A stretch of 64,000 nucleotides of DNA from Cavia porcellus (lineage: Eukaryota; Chordata; Mammalia; Rodentia; Caviidae). Within the stretch, counting starts at the first letter, position 1. Each line of letters begins with the position of its first letter. A model generated the notes under the pieces. The model did not search any database. It saw nothing but the letters and a program-made list of their open reading frames with translations, and was not told where the DNA came from. The DNA lies in the NCBI RefSeq assembly GCF_034190915.1, contig NW_026947501.1, positions 4,464,001 to 4,528,000 on the forward strand, read 5' to 3'. The position numbers were made by a program, and so were the translations under genes. Shown piece after piece: positions 1 through 13,028 of this stretch.

Positions 1-702
1 GATGGAGAAAAGCAACCACGGGGTGGTCAGCATGGGGAGGTCAGGAAACATGCAGTGGCAATGTAGGATAGGTTTCTGAAAAAAAACTTCGGGTGTTGCG
101 CATTGTAAGTGTTTCTAAGAGGCCATTAACTAGTAGGAGTGAGAAAAACATCACGGTGTGGTGTGAATCGGAGGGCCTGATTTAGGATAGGCAGTGAGTG
201 GCAATGTAGGATGGAGAAAAGCACCACGAGGTGGTCAGCATGAGGATGTCAGGAAACATGCAGTGGCAAAGTAGGATAGTTTTCTGAAAAACATCACCGG
301 GTGGTGCCCATTGTAAGGCTTTCTAACAGGCCATTGACTAGTAGGCGTGAGAAAAACATCACTGGGTGGTGTCAATCGGAGGGCCTGAATCAAGTTAGAC
401 AGTGAGTGGCAATGAAGAATGGAGAAAAGCACTATGGGGTGGTCAACATGGGGAGGTCAGGAAACATGCAATGGCAATGTAGGATAGGTTTCTGAAAAAC
501 ATCGCGGGGTGGTGCGCATTGTAAGAGTTTCTAACAAGCCATTCACAAGTAGGACTGAAAAAAACATCACGGGTTGGTGTGAATCGGAGGGCCTGAATTA
601 GGTTATGCAGTGAGTGGCAATGTAGGATGGAGAAAATCACCACAGGGGAGTCAGCATGGGGATTTCCGAAAACATGCTGTGACAATGAAGGATATGTTTC
701 TG

Positions 703-716
703 AAAAAAAAAAAAAA
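703..716 (+). repeat. Poly-A tract (14 A) of the A-run monomer subfamily
   Basis: In a recurrent monomer type the ACATC before the second core is replaced by a pure A-run joined to GCGG. Run length varies: 14 A here, at 38565-38578 and at 43972-43985, 12 at 23803-23814, and 10 at 28587-28596. Length changes between otherwise matching HOR copies show ordinary replication slippage. Confidence 0.85.
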
Positions 717-3299
717 GCGGGGTGTTGCACATTGTAAGTGTTTCTAACAGGCCATTCACTAGTAGGAGTGAGAAAAACATCACGGGGTGGAGTGAATCGG
801 AGGGCCTGAATTAAGATAGGCAGTGAGTGGCAATGTAGGATGGAGAAAAGCACCACAGGTTGGTCAGCTTGTGGAGGTCAGGAAACATGCAGTGGTAATG
901 TAGGATAGTTTTCTGAAAAACATCACGGGGTGGTGCACATTGTATAGGTTTCTAACAGGCCATTCGGTAGTGGGATTGAGAAAGACTTCACGGGGTGGTT
1001 TGAATCAGATGTTCTGAATTAGGATATACAGTGCGTGGCAATGTAGGATGGAGAAAAGGACCACGGGGTGGTCAGCATGGGAAGGTCGGGAAACATGCAT
1101 TGGCAATTTAGGATAGGTTTCTGAAAAACATCGCTGGTGGTGCGCATTGTAAAGGCTTTCTAACAGGCCATTCACTAGTGGGAGTGAGAACAACATCACG
1201 GGGTGGTGTGAATCGGAGGGCCTGAATCAGGACAGGCAGTGAGTGGCAATGTAGGATGGAGAAAAGCACCACGGGGTGGTCAGTATGGGGAGGTCAGGAA
1301 ACATGCAGTGGGAATGTAGGATAGTTTTCTGAAAAACATCACGCGGTGGTGTGCATTGTAAGGTTTTCTAAGAGGCCATTCACCAGTAGCAGTGAGAAAA
1401 TCATAACGGGGTGGTGTGTATCGGAGCGCCTGAATAAGAATAGGCAGTGAGTGGCAATGTAGGATGTAGAAAAGCACCACGGTGTGGTCAGCATGGGGAG
1501 GTCCGGAAACATGGAGTGGCAATATAGGATAGGTTTCTGAAAAAAAAAAGCGGGTTGGTGCGCATTGTAAGGGTTTCTAACAGGCTATTTACTAGTTGGA
1601 GTGAGAAAAACATCACGGGGTGGTGTGAATCGGAGGGCCTGAATTATTATAGGCAGTGAGTGGCAATGTAGGATGGAGAAAAGCATCACTGAGTGGTCAG
1701 CATGGGGAGGTCAGAAAACATGCAGTGGCAATGTGGGATAGTTTTCTGAAAAAAAAATGCAGGGTGGTGCGCATTGTAAGGTTTTCTAACAGCCCATACA
1801 CTAGTAGGAGTCAGAAAAACATCACCTGATTTTGTGAATCGGAGGGCCTGATTTAGCATAGGCAGTGAGCGGCAATGTAAAATGGAGAAAAGCAACACGG
1901 GGTGGTCAGCATGGGGAGGTCAGGAAACATGCAGTGGCAATGTAGGAAAGGTTTCTGAAAAACATCACCTGGTTGTGCGCATTGTAAGTGTTTATAGCAG
2001 GCCGATCACTAATAGGAGTGAGAAAATCATCACGTGGTGGTGTGAATGGGAGGGCCTGAATTAGGATAGCCAGTGAGTGGCAATGAAGAATGGAGAAAAG
2101 CACTATGGTGTGGTCAACATGGGGAGGTCAGGAAACATGCAATGGCAATATAGGATAGGTTTCTGAAAAACATCGCGGGGTGGTGCGCATTGTAATTGTT
2201 TCTAACAAGCCATTCACAATTAGGATTGAAAAAAACATCAAGGGGTGGTGTGAATCGGAGGGCCTGAATTAGGTTAGGCAGTGAGTGGCAATGTAGGATG
2301 GAGAAAATCACTACAGGGTGGTCAGCATGGGTAGGTCAGAAAACATGCCATGGCAATGTAAGATAGGTTTCTGAAAAAAAAAAGCGAGGTGTTGCACATT
2401 GTAAGTGTTTCTAACATGCCATTCACTAGTAGGAGTGAGAAAAACATCACGGGTTGGTGTGAATCGGAGGGCCTGAATTAGGATAGGCAGTGAGTGGCAA
2501 TATAGGGTGGAGAAAAGCACAACAGGGTGGTCAGCATGGGGAGGTAAGGAAACATACAGTGGCAAAGTAGTATAGGTTTCTGAAAAACATCGCGGGGTGG
2601 TGCGCATTGTAAGGGTTTCTAATAGGCCATTCACTAGTAGGAGTGAGAAAAACATAACGGGGTGGTGTGAATCGGAGGCCCTGAATAAGGATAGGCAGTG
2701 AGTGGCAATGTAGAATGTCGAAAAGCACCATGGGGTGGTCAGCATGGGGAGGTCAGGAAACGTGCAGTGGCAATGTGGGATAGCTTTCTGAAAAAAATTA
2801 CCGGTTGGTGCGCATTGTAAGAGTTTCTAACTGGCCATTCACTAGTAGTAGTCAGAAAAACATCACGGCGTGGTGTGAATTGGAGGGCCTGAATCAGGAT
2901 AAGCAATGAGTGGCAATGTAGGATGGAGAAAAGCATCAAAGGGTGGTCATAAATGGGAGGTCAGGACACATGCAGTGGCAATGTAGGATAGGTTTCTGAA
3001 AAACATCGCAAGTGGTGAGAATTGTAAGGCTTTCTAACAGGCCATTCACTAGTAGGACTGAGAAAAACATCACGGGGTGGTGTGAATCTGAGGGCCTAAA
3101 TTATGGTAAGCAGTGAGTGGCAATGCAGGATGGAGAAAAGCAACCACGGGGTGGTCAGCATGAGGATGTCAGGAAACATGCAGTGGCAATTTAGGATAGG
3201 TTTCTGAAAAAAACTTCGGGGTGGTGCGCATTGTAAGGGTTTCTAACAGGCCATTAACTAGTAGGAGTGAGAAAAATATCACGGTGTGGTGTGAATCGG

Positions 3300-5070
3300 A
3301 GGGCCTGAATTAGTTTAGGCAGTGAGTGGCAATGTGGGATGGAGAAAAGCACCACAGGATGGTCAGCATGGCGAGGTCAGGAAACATGCAGTGGCAATGT
3401 AGGATACTTTTTTGAAAAACATCAGCGGGTGATGCGCATTTTAAGGGTTTCAAAAAGGCCATTAACTAGTAGGAGTGAGAAAAACATAACAGAGTGGTGT
3501 GAATCGGAGGGCCTGAATAAGGATAGGCAGTGAGTGGCAATGTCGGATGGAGAAAAGCACCACGGGGTGGTCAGCATGGGGAGGTCAGGAACCATGCAGT
3601 GTCAATGTGGGATAGGTTTCTGAAAAAAAAGAAGCGGGATGGTGCGCATTGTAAGGTTTTCTAACAGGCCATTCACTAGTAGGAGTGAGAAATACTTCAC
3701 GGGGTGGTGTGAATCGGAAGGCCTGATTTAGGATAGGCAGTGAGTGGCAATGTAAAATGGAGAAAAGCACCACGGGGTGGTCATCATGGGGAGGACAGGA
3801 AACATGCAATGGAAATGTAGGATAGTTTTCTGAAAAACATCATGGGGTTGTGCGCATTGTAAGGGTTTCTAACAGGCCTTTCACTAGTAGGATGAAGAAA
3901 AACATCACGTGGTGGTGTGAATCAGATGTTCTGAATTAGTATAGGCAGTGAGTGGCAATGTACGATGGAGAAAAGCACCATGGGGTGGTCAGCATGTGGA
4001 GATCAGGAAACATGCATTGGCAATGTAGGATAGGTTTTTGAAAAACATCGCGGGGTGGTGTGCATTGTAAGGTTTTCTAACAGGCCATTCACTAGTAGGA
4101 TGAGAAAAACATCACGTCGTGGTGTGAATCGGTGGGCCTGACTTAGGATAGGCAGTGAGTGGCAAAATAAAATGGAGAAAAGCACCACGGTGTGGTCAGC
4201 ATGGGGAGGTCAGGAAACATGCAGTGGCAATGTAGGAAATGTTTCTGAAAAACAGCGCGTGGTGGTGCGCATTGTAAGTGATTGTAGCAGTCCATTCACT
4301 AGTAGGAGTGAGAAAATCATCACGGGGGGGTGTGAATTGGAGGGCCTGACCTAGGATAGGCAGTGAGTGGCAATGAAGTATGGAGAAAAGCACTATGTGG
4401 TGGTCAACATGGGGAGGTCAGGAAAAATGCAATGGCAATGTAGGATAGGTTTCTGAAAAACATCGCGGGGTGGTGCGCATTGTAAGGGTTTCTAACAAGC
4501 CATTCACAAGTAGGACTGAAAAAAACATCACGGGTTGGTGTGAATCGGAGGTCCTAAATTAGGTTAGGCAATGAGTGGTAATGTAGGATGGAGAAAATCA
4601 CCACAGGGGGGTCAGCATGGGGAGGTCAGAAAACATGCTGTGGCAATGAAGGATCTGTTTCTGAAAAAAAAAGAGGGGTGTTGCGCATTGTAAGTGGTTT
4701 TAACAGGCCATTCACTAGTAGGAGTGAAAAAACATCACGGGGTGTTGTGAATCGGAGGGCCTCAATTACGATAGGCTGTGAGTGGCAATGTAGGAAGGAG
4801 AAAAGCATCACAGGGTGGTCAGCTTGTGGAGGTCACGAAACATGCAGTGGCAATGTAGGATAGTTTTCTGAAAAACATCATGGGGTGGTGCACTTTGTAA
4901 AGGTTTCTAACAGGCCATTCAGTAGTGGGATTGAGAAAAACTTCACGGGGTGGTTTGAGTCAGATGTTCTGAATTTGGTTATACAGTGAGTGGCAATGTA
5001 GGATGGAGAAAAGGACCACGGGGTGGTCAGCATGGGAAGGTCGGGAAACATGCATTGGCAATGTAGGATA
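3300..5070. repeat. Diverged relic of the block D variant order
   Basis: Diagnostic variants occur in the same order and spacing as at 20360-22100, offset by about 17,060 bp. Examples are CACAGGATGGTCAGC at 3350 and 20412, the unusual GGAACCATGCAGT at 3588 and 20650, the GAAGAAAAACATCACG variant, and the GGATGAGAAAAACATCACGT variant. Identity is visibly lower than between the two block D copies. At about 5070 the match stops and the sequence jumps to a monomer type that lies further along in block B, which indicates loss of about two units. Confidence 0.65.
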
Positions 5071-6159
5071 GGTTTCTGAAAAAAAAAAGCGGGTTGGTGC
5101 GCATTGTAAGGGTTTCTAACAGGCCATTCACTAGTAGGAGTGAGAAAAACATCACGGGGTGGTGTGAATCGGAGGGCCTGAATTATGATAGGCAGTGAGT
5201 GGCAATGTAGGATGGAGAAAAACACCACGGGGTGGTCAGGATGGGGAGGTCAGGAAACATGCAGTGGCAATGAAGGATAGGTTTCTTAAAAACTTTGCGG
5301 GGTGGTGCTCATTGTAAGGGTTTCTAAAAGGCCTTTCACTAGTAGGAGTGAGAGAAACATCACGAGGTTGTGTGAATCCCAGGGCCTGAATCATTATACG
5401 CCGTTAGTGGCAATGTAGGATGGAGAAAAGCACCACGGGGTGGTCAGGATTGGGAGGTTAGGAAACATTCAGTGGCAATGTAGGATAGGTTTCTGAAAAA
5501 CATCGCGGCGTAGTGCGCATGGTAATGGTTTCTAACAGGCCATTTACTAGTAGGAGAGAGAAATACATCATGGTGTGTGGTGAATTGGAGTGTCTGAATT
5601 AAGTTAGACAGTGAGTGGCAATGTACGATGGAGAAAAGCACCACAGGTTGGTGAGCATGCGGAGGTCAGGAAACATGCACTGACAATGTATGATAGGTTT
5701 TTGAAAAACGTCGCTGGGTTGTGCGCAAAGTAAGGGTTTCTAACAGGCCATTCACTAGTAGGAGTGAGAAAAACATCACGGGTTGGTGTGAATCGGAGGG
5801 CCTCAATTAGGAGAGGCAGTGAGTGGCAATGTAAAAGGGAGAAAAGCACCACGGGGTGGTCAGCATGGGGAGGTCAGGAAACATGCACTGGCAATGTAGG
5901 ATAGTATTCTGAAAAACATCAGGGGGTGATGCGCATTTTAAGGGTTTCAAAAAGGCCATTAACTAGTAGGAGTGAGAAAAACATAACGGAGTGGTGTGAA
6001 TCAGAGGGCCTGAATAAGGATAGGCAGTGAGCGGCAATGTAGGATGGAGAAAAGCACCACGGGGTGGTCAGCATGGGGAGGTCAGGAAACATGCAGTGGC
6101 AATGTGGGATAGGTTTCTGAAAAAAAAAAAGTGGGGTGGTGCGCATTGTAATGTTTTCT

Positions 6160-8449
6160 AACAGGCCATTCACTAGTAGGAGTCAGAAAATCATCACGGG
6201 GTGGTGTGAATCGGAGGGCCTGATTTAGGATAGGCAGTGAGTGGCAATGTAAAATGGAGAAAAGCACCACGGGGTGGTCATCATGGGGAGGACAGGAAAC
6301 ATTCAATGGAAATGTAGGATAGTTTTCTGAAAAACATCTTGGGGTGGTGCCCATTGTAAGGGATTCTAACAGGCCTAACACTAGTAGGATGAAGAAAAAC
6401 ATCACGGGGTGGTGTGAATCAGATGTTCTGAATTAGTATAGGCAGTGAGTGGCAATGTACGATGGAGAAAAGCACCACGGGGTGGTCAGCATGGGGATGT
6501 CAGGAAACATGCATTGGCAATGTAGGATAGGTTTCTGAAAAACATCGTGGGGTGGTGTGCATTGTAAGGCTTTCTAACAGGCCATTCACTAGTAGGATGA
6601 GAAAAACATCACGTCGTGGTGTGAATCTGTGGGCCTGACTTAGGATAGGCAGTGAGTGGCAACATAAATTGGTGAAAAGCACCACGGTGTGGTCAGCATG
6701 GGAGGTCAGGATACATGCAGTGGCAATGTAGGAAATGTTTCTGAAAAACATCGCGCGATTGTGCGCATTGTAAGTGTTTGTAGCAGTCCATTCACTAGTA
6801 GGAGTGAGAAAATCATCACGGGGGGGGTGTGAATGGGAGGGCCTGAATTAGGATAGGCAGTGAGTGGCAATGAAGAATGGAGAAAAGCACTATGGGGTGG
6901 TCAACATGGGGAGGTCAGGAAACATGCAATGGCAGTGTAGGATAGGTTTCTGAAAAACATCGTGGGGTGGTGCGCATTGTAAGAGTTTCTAACAAGCCAT
7001 TCACAAGTAGGACTGAAAAAAATATCACGGGTTGGTGTGAATCGGAGGGCCTGAATTAGGTTAGGCAGTGAGTGGCAATGTAGGATGGAGAAAATCACCA
7101 CAGGGGAGTCAGCATGGGGAGGTCAGAAAACATGCTGTGGCAATGAAGGATATGTTTCTGAAAAAAAAAAGCGCGGTGTTGCACATTGTAAGTGTTTTTA
7201 ACAGGCCATTCACTAGCAGGAGTGAAAAAACATCATGGGGTGGTGTGAATCGGAAGGCCTGAATTACGATAGGCAGTGAGTGGCAATGTGGGAAGGAGAA
7301 AAGCATCACAGGGTGGTCAGCTTGTGGAGGTCAGGAAACATGCAGTGGCAATGTAGGATAGTTTTCTGAAAAACATCACGGGGTGGTGCACATTGTAAAG
7401 GTTTCTAACAGGCCATTCAGTAGTGGGATTGAGAAAAACTTCACGGGGTGGTTTGAGTCAGATGTTCTGAATTTGGATATACAGTGAGTGGCAATGTAGG
7501 ATGGAGAAACGGACCAAGGGGTGGTCAGCATGGGAAGGTCGGGAAACATGCATTGGCAATGTAGGATAGGTTTCTGAAAAACATCGCTGGTGTTGCGCAT
7601 TGTAAAGGCTTTCTAACAGGCCATTCACTAGTGGGAGTGAGAAAAACATCACAGGGTGGTGTGAATCGGAGGGCATGAATTAGGACAGGCAGTGAGTGGC
7701 AATGTAGGATGGAGAAAAGCACCACGGGGTGGTCAGCATGGGGAGGTCAGGAAACATGCAGTGGGAATGTAGGATAGTTTTCTGAAAAACATCACGCGGT
7801 GGTGCTCATTGTAAGGGTTTCTAAGAGGCCATTCACTAGTAGCAGTGAGAAAAACATAACGGGGTGGTGTGTATCGGAGCGCCTGAATAAGAATAGGCAG
7901 TGAGTGGCAATGTAGGCTGTAGAAAAGCACCACGGTGTGGTCAGCATGGGGAGGTCAGGAAACATGCAGTGGCAATATAGGATAGGTTTCTGGAAAAAAA
8001 AAGCGGGTTGGGGCGCATTGTAAGGGTTTCTAACAGGCTATACACTAGTAGGAGTGAGAAAAACATCACGGGGTGGTGTGAATCGGAGGGCCTGAATTAT
8101 GATAGTCAGTGAGTGGAAATGTAGGATGGAGAATAGCACCACGGGGTGGTCAGCATGGGGAGGTCAGAAAACATGCAGTGGCAATGTGGGATAGGTTTCT
8201 GGAAAAAAAAATGCGGATTGGTGCGCATTGTAAGGTTTTCTAACAGGCCATTCAATAGTAGGAGTCAGAAAAACATCACGGGGTGGTGTGAATCGGAGGG
8301 CCTGATTTAGCATAGGCAGTGAGCGGCAATGTAAAATGGAGAAAAGCAACACGGGGTGGTCATCATGGGGAGGACAGGAAACATGCCGTGGCAATGTAGG
8401 ATAGTTTTCTGAAAAACATCACGGGGTGGTGCACATTGTAAGGGTTTCT
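6160..8449. repeat. 11-monomer HOR, copy 1 (2,290 bp)
   Basis: First copy of a 2,290-bp period (11 x 208.2). The left edge is visible. From about 6160 rightwards the sequence matches that 2,290 bp downstream almost base for base, whereas just to the left (6120-6150) an A-run monomer stands opposite a standard one. The landmark AAAACATCTTGGGGTGG starts at 6331 here and at 8621, 10911, 13200 and 15490 in later copies. This copy shares private variants with copy 5 (GGGGAGTCAGC, GCGCGGTGTT, GGAAGGCCTG) that copies 2-4 lack. Confidence 0.9.
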
Positions 8450-10739
8450 AACAGGCCATTCACTAGTAGGAGTCAGAAAAACATCACGGGGTGGTGTGAA
8501 TCGGAGGGCCTGATTTAGGATAGGCAGTGAGTGGCAATGTAAAATGGAGAAAAGCACCACGGGGTGGTCATCATGGGGAGGACAGGAAACATTCAATGGA
8601 AATGTAGGATAGTTTTCTGAAAAACATCTTGGGGTGGTGCGCATTGTAAGGGATTCTAACAGGCCTATCACTAGTAGGATGAAGAAAAACATCACGGGGT
8701 GGTGTGAATCAGATGTTCTGAATTAGTATAGGCAGTGAGTGGCAATGTACGATGGAGAAAAGCACCACGAGGTGGTCAGCATGGGGAGGTCAGGAAACAT
8801 GCATTGGCAATGTAGTATAGGTTTCTGAAAAACATCGTGGGGTGGTGTGCATTGTAAGGCTTTCTAACAGGCCATTCACTAGTAGGATGAGAAAAACATC
8901 ACGTCGTGGTGTGAATCTGTGGGCCTGACTTAGGATAGGCAGTGAGTGGCATCATAAATTGGTGAAAAGCACCACGGTGTGGTCAGCATGGGAGGTCAGG
9001 ATACATGCAGTGGCAATGTAGGAAATGTTTCTGAAAAACATCGCGCGATTGTGCGCATTGTAAGTGTTTGTAGCAGTCCATTCACTAGTAGGAGTGAGAA
9101 AATCATCACGGGGGGGGTGTGAATGGGAGGGCCTGAATTAGGATAGGCAGTGAGTGGCAATGAAGAATGGAGAAAAGCACTATGGGGTGGTCAACTTGGG
9201 GAGGTCAGGAAACATGTAATGGCAGTGTAGGATAGGTTTCTGAAAAACATCGTGGGGTGGTGCGCATTGTAAGAGTTTCTAACAAGCCATTCACAAGTAG
9301 GACTGAAAAAAATATCACGGGTTGGTGTGAATCGGAGGGCCTGAATTAGGTTAGGCAGTGAGTGGCAATGTAGGATGGAGAAAATCACCACAGGGGAGAC
9401 AGCATGGGGAGGTCAGAAAACATGCTGTGGCAATGAAGGATATGTTTCTGAAAAAAAAAAGCGGGGTGTTGCACATTGTAAGTGTTTTTAACAGGCCATT
9501 CACTAGCAGGAGTGAAAAAACATCATGGGGTGGTGTGAATCGGAGGGCCTGAATTACGATAGGCAGTGAGTGGCAATGTAGGAAGGAGAAAAGCATCACA
9601 GGGTGGTCAGCTTGTGGAGGTCAGGAAACATGCAGTGGCAATGTAGGATAGTTTTCTGAAAAACATCACGGGGTGGTGCACATTGTAAAGGTTTCTAACA
9701 GGCCATTCAGTAGTGGGATTGAGAAAAACTTCACGGGGTGGTTTGAGTCAGATGTTCTGAATTTGGATATACAGTGAGTGGCAATGTAGGATGGAGAAAC
9801 GGACCAAGGGGTGGTCAGCATGGGAAGGTCGGAAAACATGCATTGGCAATGTAGGATAGGTTTCTGAAAAACATCGCTGGTGTTGCGCATTGTAAAGGCT
9901 TTCTAACAGGCCTTTCACTAGTGGGAGTGAGAAAAACACCACGGGGTGGTGTGAATCGGAGGGCATGAATTAGGACAGGCAGTGAGTGGCAATGTAGGAT
10001 GGAGAAAAGCACCACGGGGTGGTCAGCATGGGGAGGTCAGGAAACATGCAGTGGGAATGTAGGATAGTTTTCTGAAAAACATCACGCGGTGGTGCTCATT
10101 GTAAGGGTTTCTAAGAGGCCATTCACTAGTAGCAGTGAGAAAAACATAACGGGGTGGTGTGTATCGGAGCGCCTGAATAAGAATAGGCAGTGAGTGGCAA
10201 TGTAGGATGTAGAAAAGCACCACGGTGTGGTCAGCATGGGGAGGTCAGGAAACATGCAGTGGCAATATAGGATAGGTTTCTGGAAAAAAAAAAGCGGGTT
10301 GGGGCGCATTGTAAGGGTTTCTAACAGGCTATACACTAGTAGGAGTGAGAAAAACATCAAGGGGTGGTGTGAATCGGAGGGCCTGAATTATGATAGTCAG
10401 TGAGTGGAAATGTAGGATGGAGAATACCACCACGTGGTGGTCAGCATGGGGAGGTCAGAAAACATGCAGTGGCAATGTGGGATAGGTTTCTGGAAAAAAA
10501 ATGCGGATTGGTGCGCATTGTAAGGTTTTCTAACAGGCCATTCAATAGTAGGAGTCAGAAAAACATCACGGGGTGGTGTGAATCGGAGGGCCTGATTTAG
10601 CATAGGCAGTGAGCGGCAATGTAAAATGGAGAAAAGCAACACGGGGTGGTCATCATGGGGAGGACAGGAAACATGCCGTGGCAATGTAGGATAGTTTTCT
10701 GAAAAACATCACGGGGTGGTGCACATTGTAAGGGTTTCT
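8450..10739. repeat. 11-monomer HOR, copy 2 (2,290 bp)
   Basis: Second copy, exactly 2,290 bp from copy 1 at the landmark AAAACATCTTGGGG (8621). It differs from copy 1 at scattered single bases. From about 8771 it carries the variant set CACGAGGTGG, GTAGTATAG and GGGGAGACAGC, shared with copies 3 and 4. Confidence 0.9.
9937..9951. other. Dyad-symmetric core element (clearest copy)
   Basis: The core reads CACCAC-GGG-GTGGTG, a perfect 6-bp inverted repeat around a 3-base centre. Each monomer has three versions of this core, at consensus positions 13-27, 83-97 and 148-162. They usually have a mismatch in the outer arm (CATCAC or CATCGC). It is the feature shared by all three subunits. I infer that it could be a protein-binding or hairpin-forming site; nothing in the sequence proves a function. 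Confidence 0.6.
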
Positions 10740-13028
10740 AACAGGCCATTCACTAGTAGGAGTCAGAAAAACATCACGGGGTGGTGTGAATCGGAGGGCC
10801 TGATTTAGGATAGGCAGTGAGTGGCAATGTAAAATGGAGAAAAGCACCACGGGGTGGTCATCATGGGGAGGACAGGAAACATTCAATGGAAATGTAGGAT
10901 AGTTTTCTGAAAAACATCTTGGGGTGGTGCGCATTGTAAGGGATTCTAACAGGCCTATCACTAGTAGGATGAAGAAAAACATCACGGGGTGGTGTGAATC
11001 AGATGTTCTGAATTAGTATAGGCAGTGAGTGGCAATGTACGATGGAGAAAAGCACCACGAGGTGGTCAGCATGGGGAGGTCAGGAAACATGCATTGGCAA
11101 TGTAGTATAGGTTTCTGAAAAACATCGTGGGGTGGTGTGCATTGTAAGGCTTTCTAACAGGCCATTCACTAGTAGGATGAGAAAAACATCACGTCGTGGT
11201 GTGAATCTGTGGGCCTGACTTAGGATAGGCAGTGAGTGGCAACATAAATTGGTGAAAAGCACCACGGTGTGGTCAGCATGGGAGGTCAGGATACATGCAG
11301 TGGCAATGTAGGAAATGTTTCTGAAAAACATCGCGCGATTGTGCGCATTGTAAGTGTTTGTAGCAGTCCATTCACTAGTAGGAGTGAGAAAATCATCATG
11401 GGGGGGGTGTGAATGGGAGGGCCTGAATTAGGATAGGCAGTGAGTGGCAATGAAGAATGGAGAAAAGCACTATGGGGTGGTCAACTTGGGGAGGTCAGGA
11501 AACATGCAATGGCAGTGTAGGATAGGTTTCTGAAAAACATCGTGGGGTGGTGCGCATTGTAAGAGTTTCTAACAAGCCATTCACAAGTAGGACTGAAAAA
11601 AATATCACGGGTTGGTGTGAATCGGAGGGCCTGAATTAGGTTAGGCAGTGAGTGGCAATGTAGGATGGAGAAAATCACCACAGGGGAGACAGCATGGGGA
11701 GGTCAGAAAACATGCTGTGGCAATGAAGGATATGTTTCTGAAAAAAAAAAGCGGGGTGTTGCACATTGTAAGTGTTTTTAACAGGCCATTCACTAGCAGG
11801 AGTGAAAAAACATCATGGGGTGGTGTGAATCGGAGGGCCTGAATTACGATAGGCAGTGAGTGGCAATGTAGGAAGGAGAAAAGCATCACAGGGTGGTCAG
11901 CTTGTGGAGGTCAGGAAACATGCAGTGGCAATGTAGGATAGTTTTCTGAAAAACATCACGGGGTGGTGCACATTGTAAAGGTTTCTAACAGGCCATTCAG
12001 TAGTGGGATTGAGAAAAACTTCACGGGGTGGTTTGAGTCAGATGTTCTGAATTTGGATATACAGTGAGTGGCAATGTAGGATGGAGAAACGGACCAAGGG
12101 GTGGTCAGCATGGGAAGGTCGGAAAACATGCATTGGCAATGTAGGATAGGTTTCTGAAAAACATCGCTGGTGTTGCGCATTGTAAAGGCTTTCTAACAGG
12201 CCATTCACTAGTGGGAGTGAGAAAAACACCACGGGGTGGTGTGAATCGGAGGGCATGAATTAGGACAGGCAGTGAGTGGCAATGTAGGATGGAGAAAAGC
12301 ACCACGGGGTGGTCAGCATGGGGAGGTCAGGAAACATGCAGTGGGAATGTAGGATAGTTTTCTGAAAAACATCACGCGGTGGTGCTCATTGTAAGGGTTT
12401 CTAAGAGGCCATTCACTAGTAGCAGTGAGAAAAACATAACGGGGTGGTGTGTATCGGAGCGCCTGAATAAGAATAGGCAGTGAGTGGCAATGTAGGATGT
12501 AGAAAAGCACCACGGTGTGGTCAGCATGGGGAGGTCAGGAAACATGCAGTGGCAATATAGGATAGGTTTCTGGAAAAAAAAAGCGGGTTGGGGCGCATTG
12601 TAAGGGTTTCTAACAGGCTATACACTAGTAGGAGTGAGAAAAACATCACGGGGTGGTGTGAATCGGAGGGCCTGAATTATGATAGTCAGTGAGTGGAAAT
12701 GTAGGATGGAGAATACCACCACGGGGTGGTCAGCATGGGGAGGTCAGAAAACATGCAGTGGCAATGTGGGATAGGTTTCTGGAAAAAAAATGCGGATTGG
12801 TGCGCATTGTAAGGTTTTCTAACAGGCCATTCAATAGTAGGAGTCAGAAAAACATCACGGGGTGGTGTGAATCGGAGGGCCTGATTTAGCATAGGCAGTG
12901 AGCGGCAATGTAAAATGGAGAAAAGCAACACGGGGTGGTCATCATGGGGAGGACAGGAAACATGCCGTGGCAATGTAGGATAGTTTTCTGAAAAACATCA
13001 CGGGGTGGTGCACATTGTAAGGGTTTCT
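10740..13028. repeat. 11-monomer HOR, copy 3 (2,289 bp)
   Basis: Third copy, landmark at 10911. It is nearly identical to copy 2, including GAATACCACCACG in the same monomer. One single-base length change in a homopolymer gives an offset of 2,289 bp to the next copy. Confidence 0.9.

Larger units (their letters stand above)
1..6159. repeat. Block A: diverged mosaic of monomers, no clean HOR
   Basis: About 30 monomers with no long tandem period of their own. The order of monomer variants nevertheless echoes blocks further along. Positions 420-1860 follow the order at 6880-8340. Positions 1880-2450 match the variants at 18120 and 30590. Positions 2620-3140 match 29870-30390. Positions 3300-5070 follow 20360-22100, and 3720-5070 also follows 6225-7570. 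These matches are clearly more diverged than copies within a HOR block, so this looks like older array material from which HORs were later amplified, or a relic of their spread. There is no gene and no non-satellite sequence. Confidence 0.8.

Noticed and set aside
19..60. Two-tetrad G-quadruplex potential in GGGGTGGTCAGCATGGGGAGG
   Set aside because: Runs are uneven and two-tetrad structures are weak. Similar motifs are expected by composition in a G-rich repeat.
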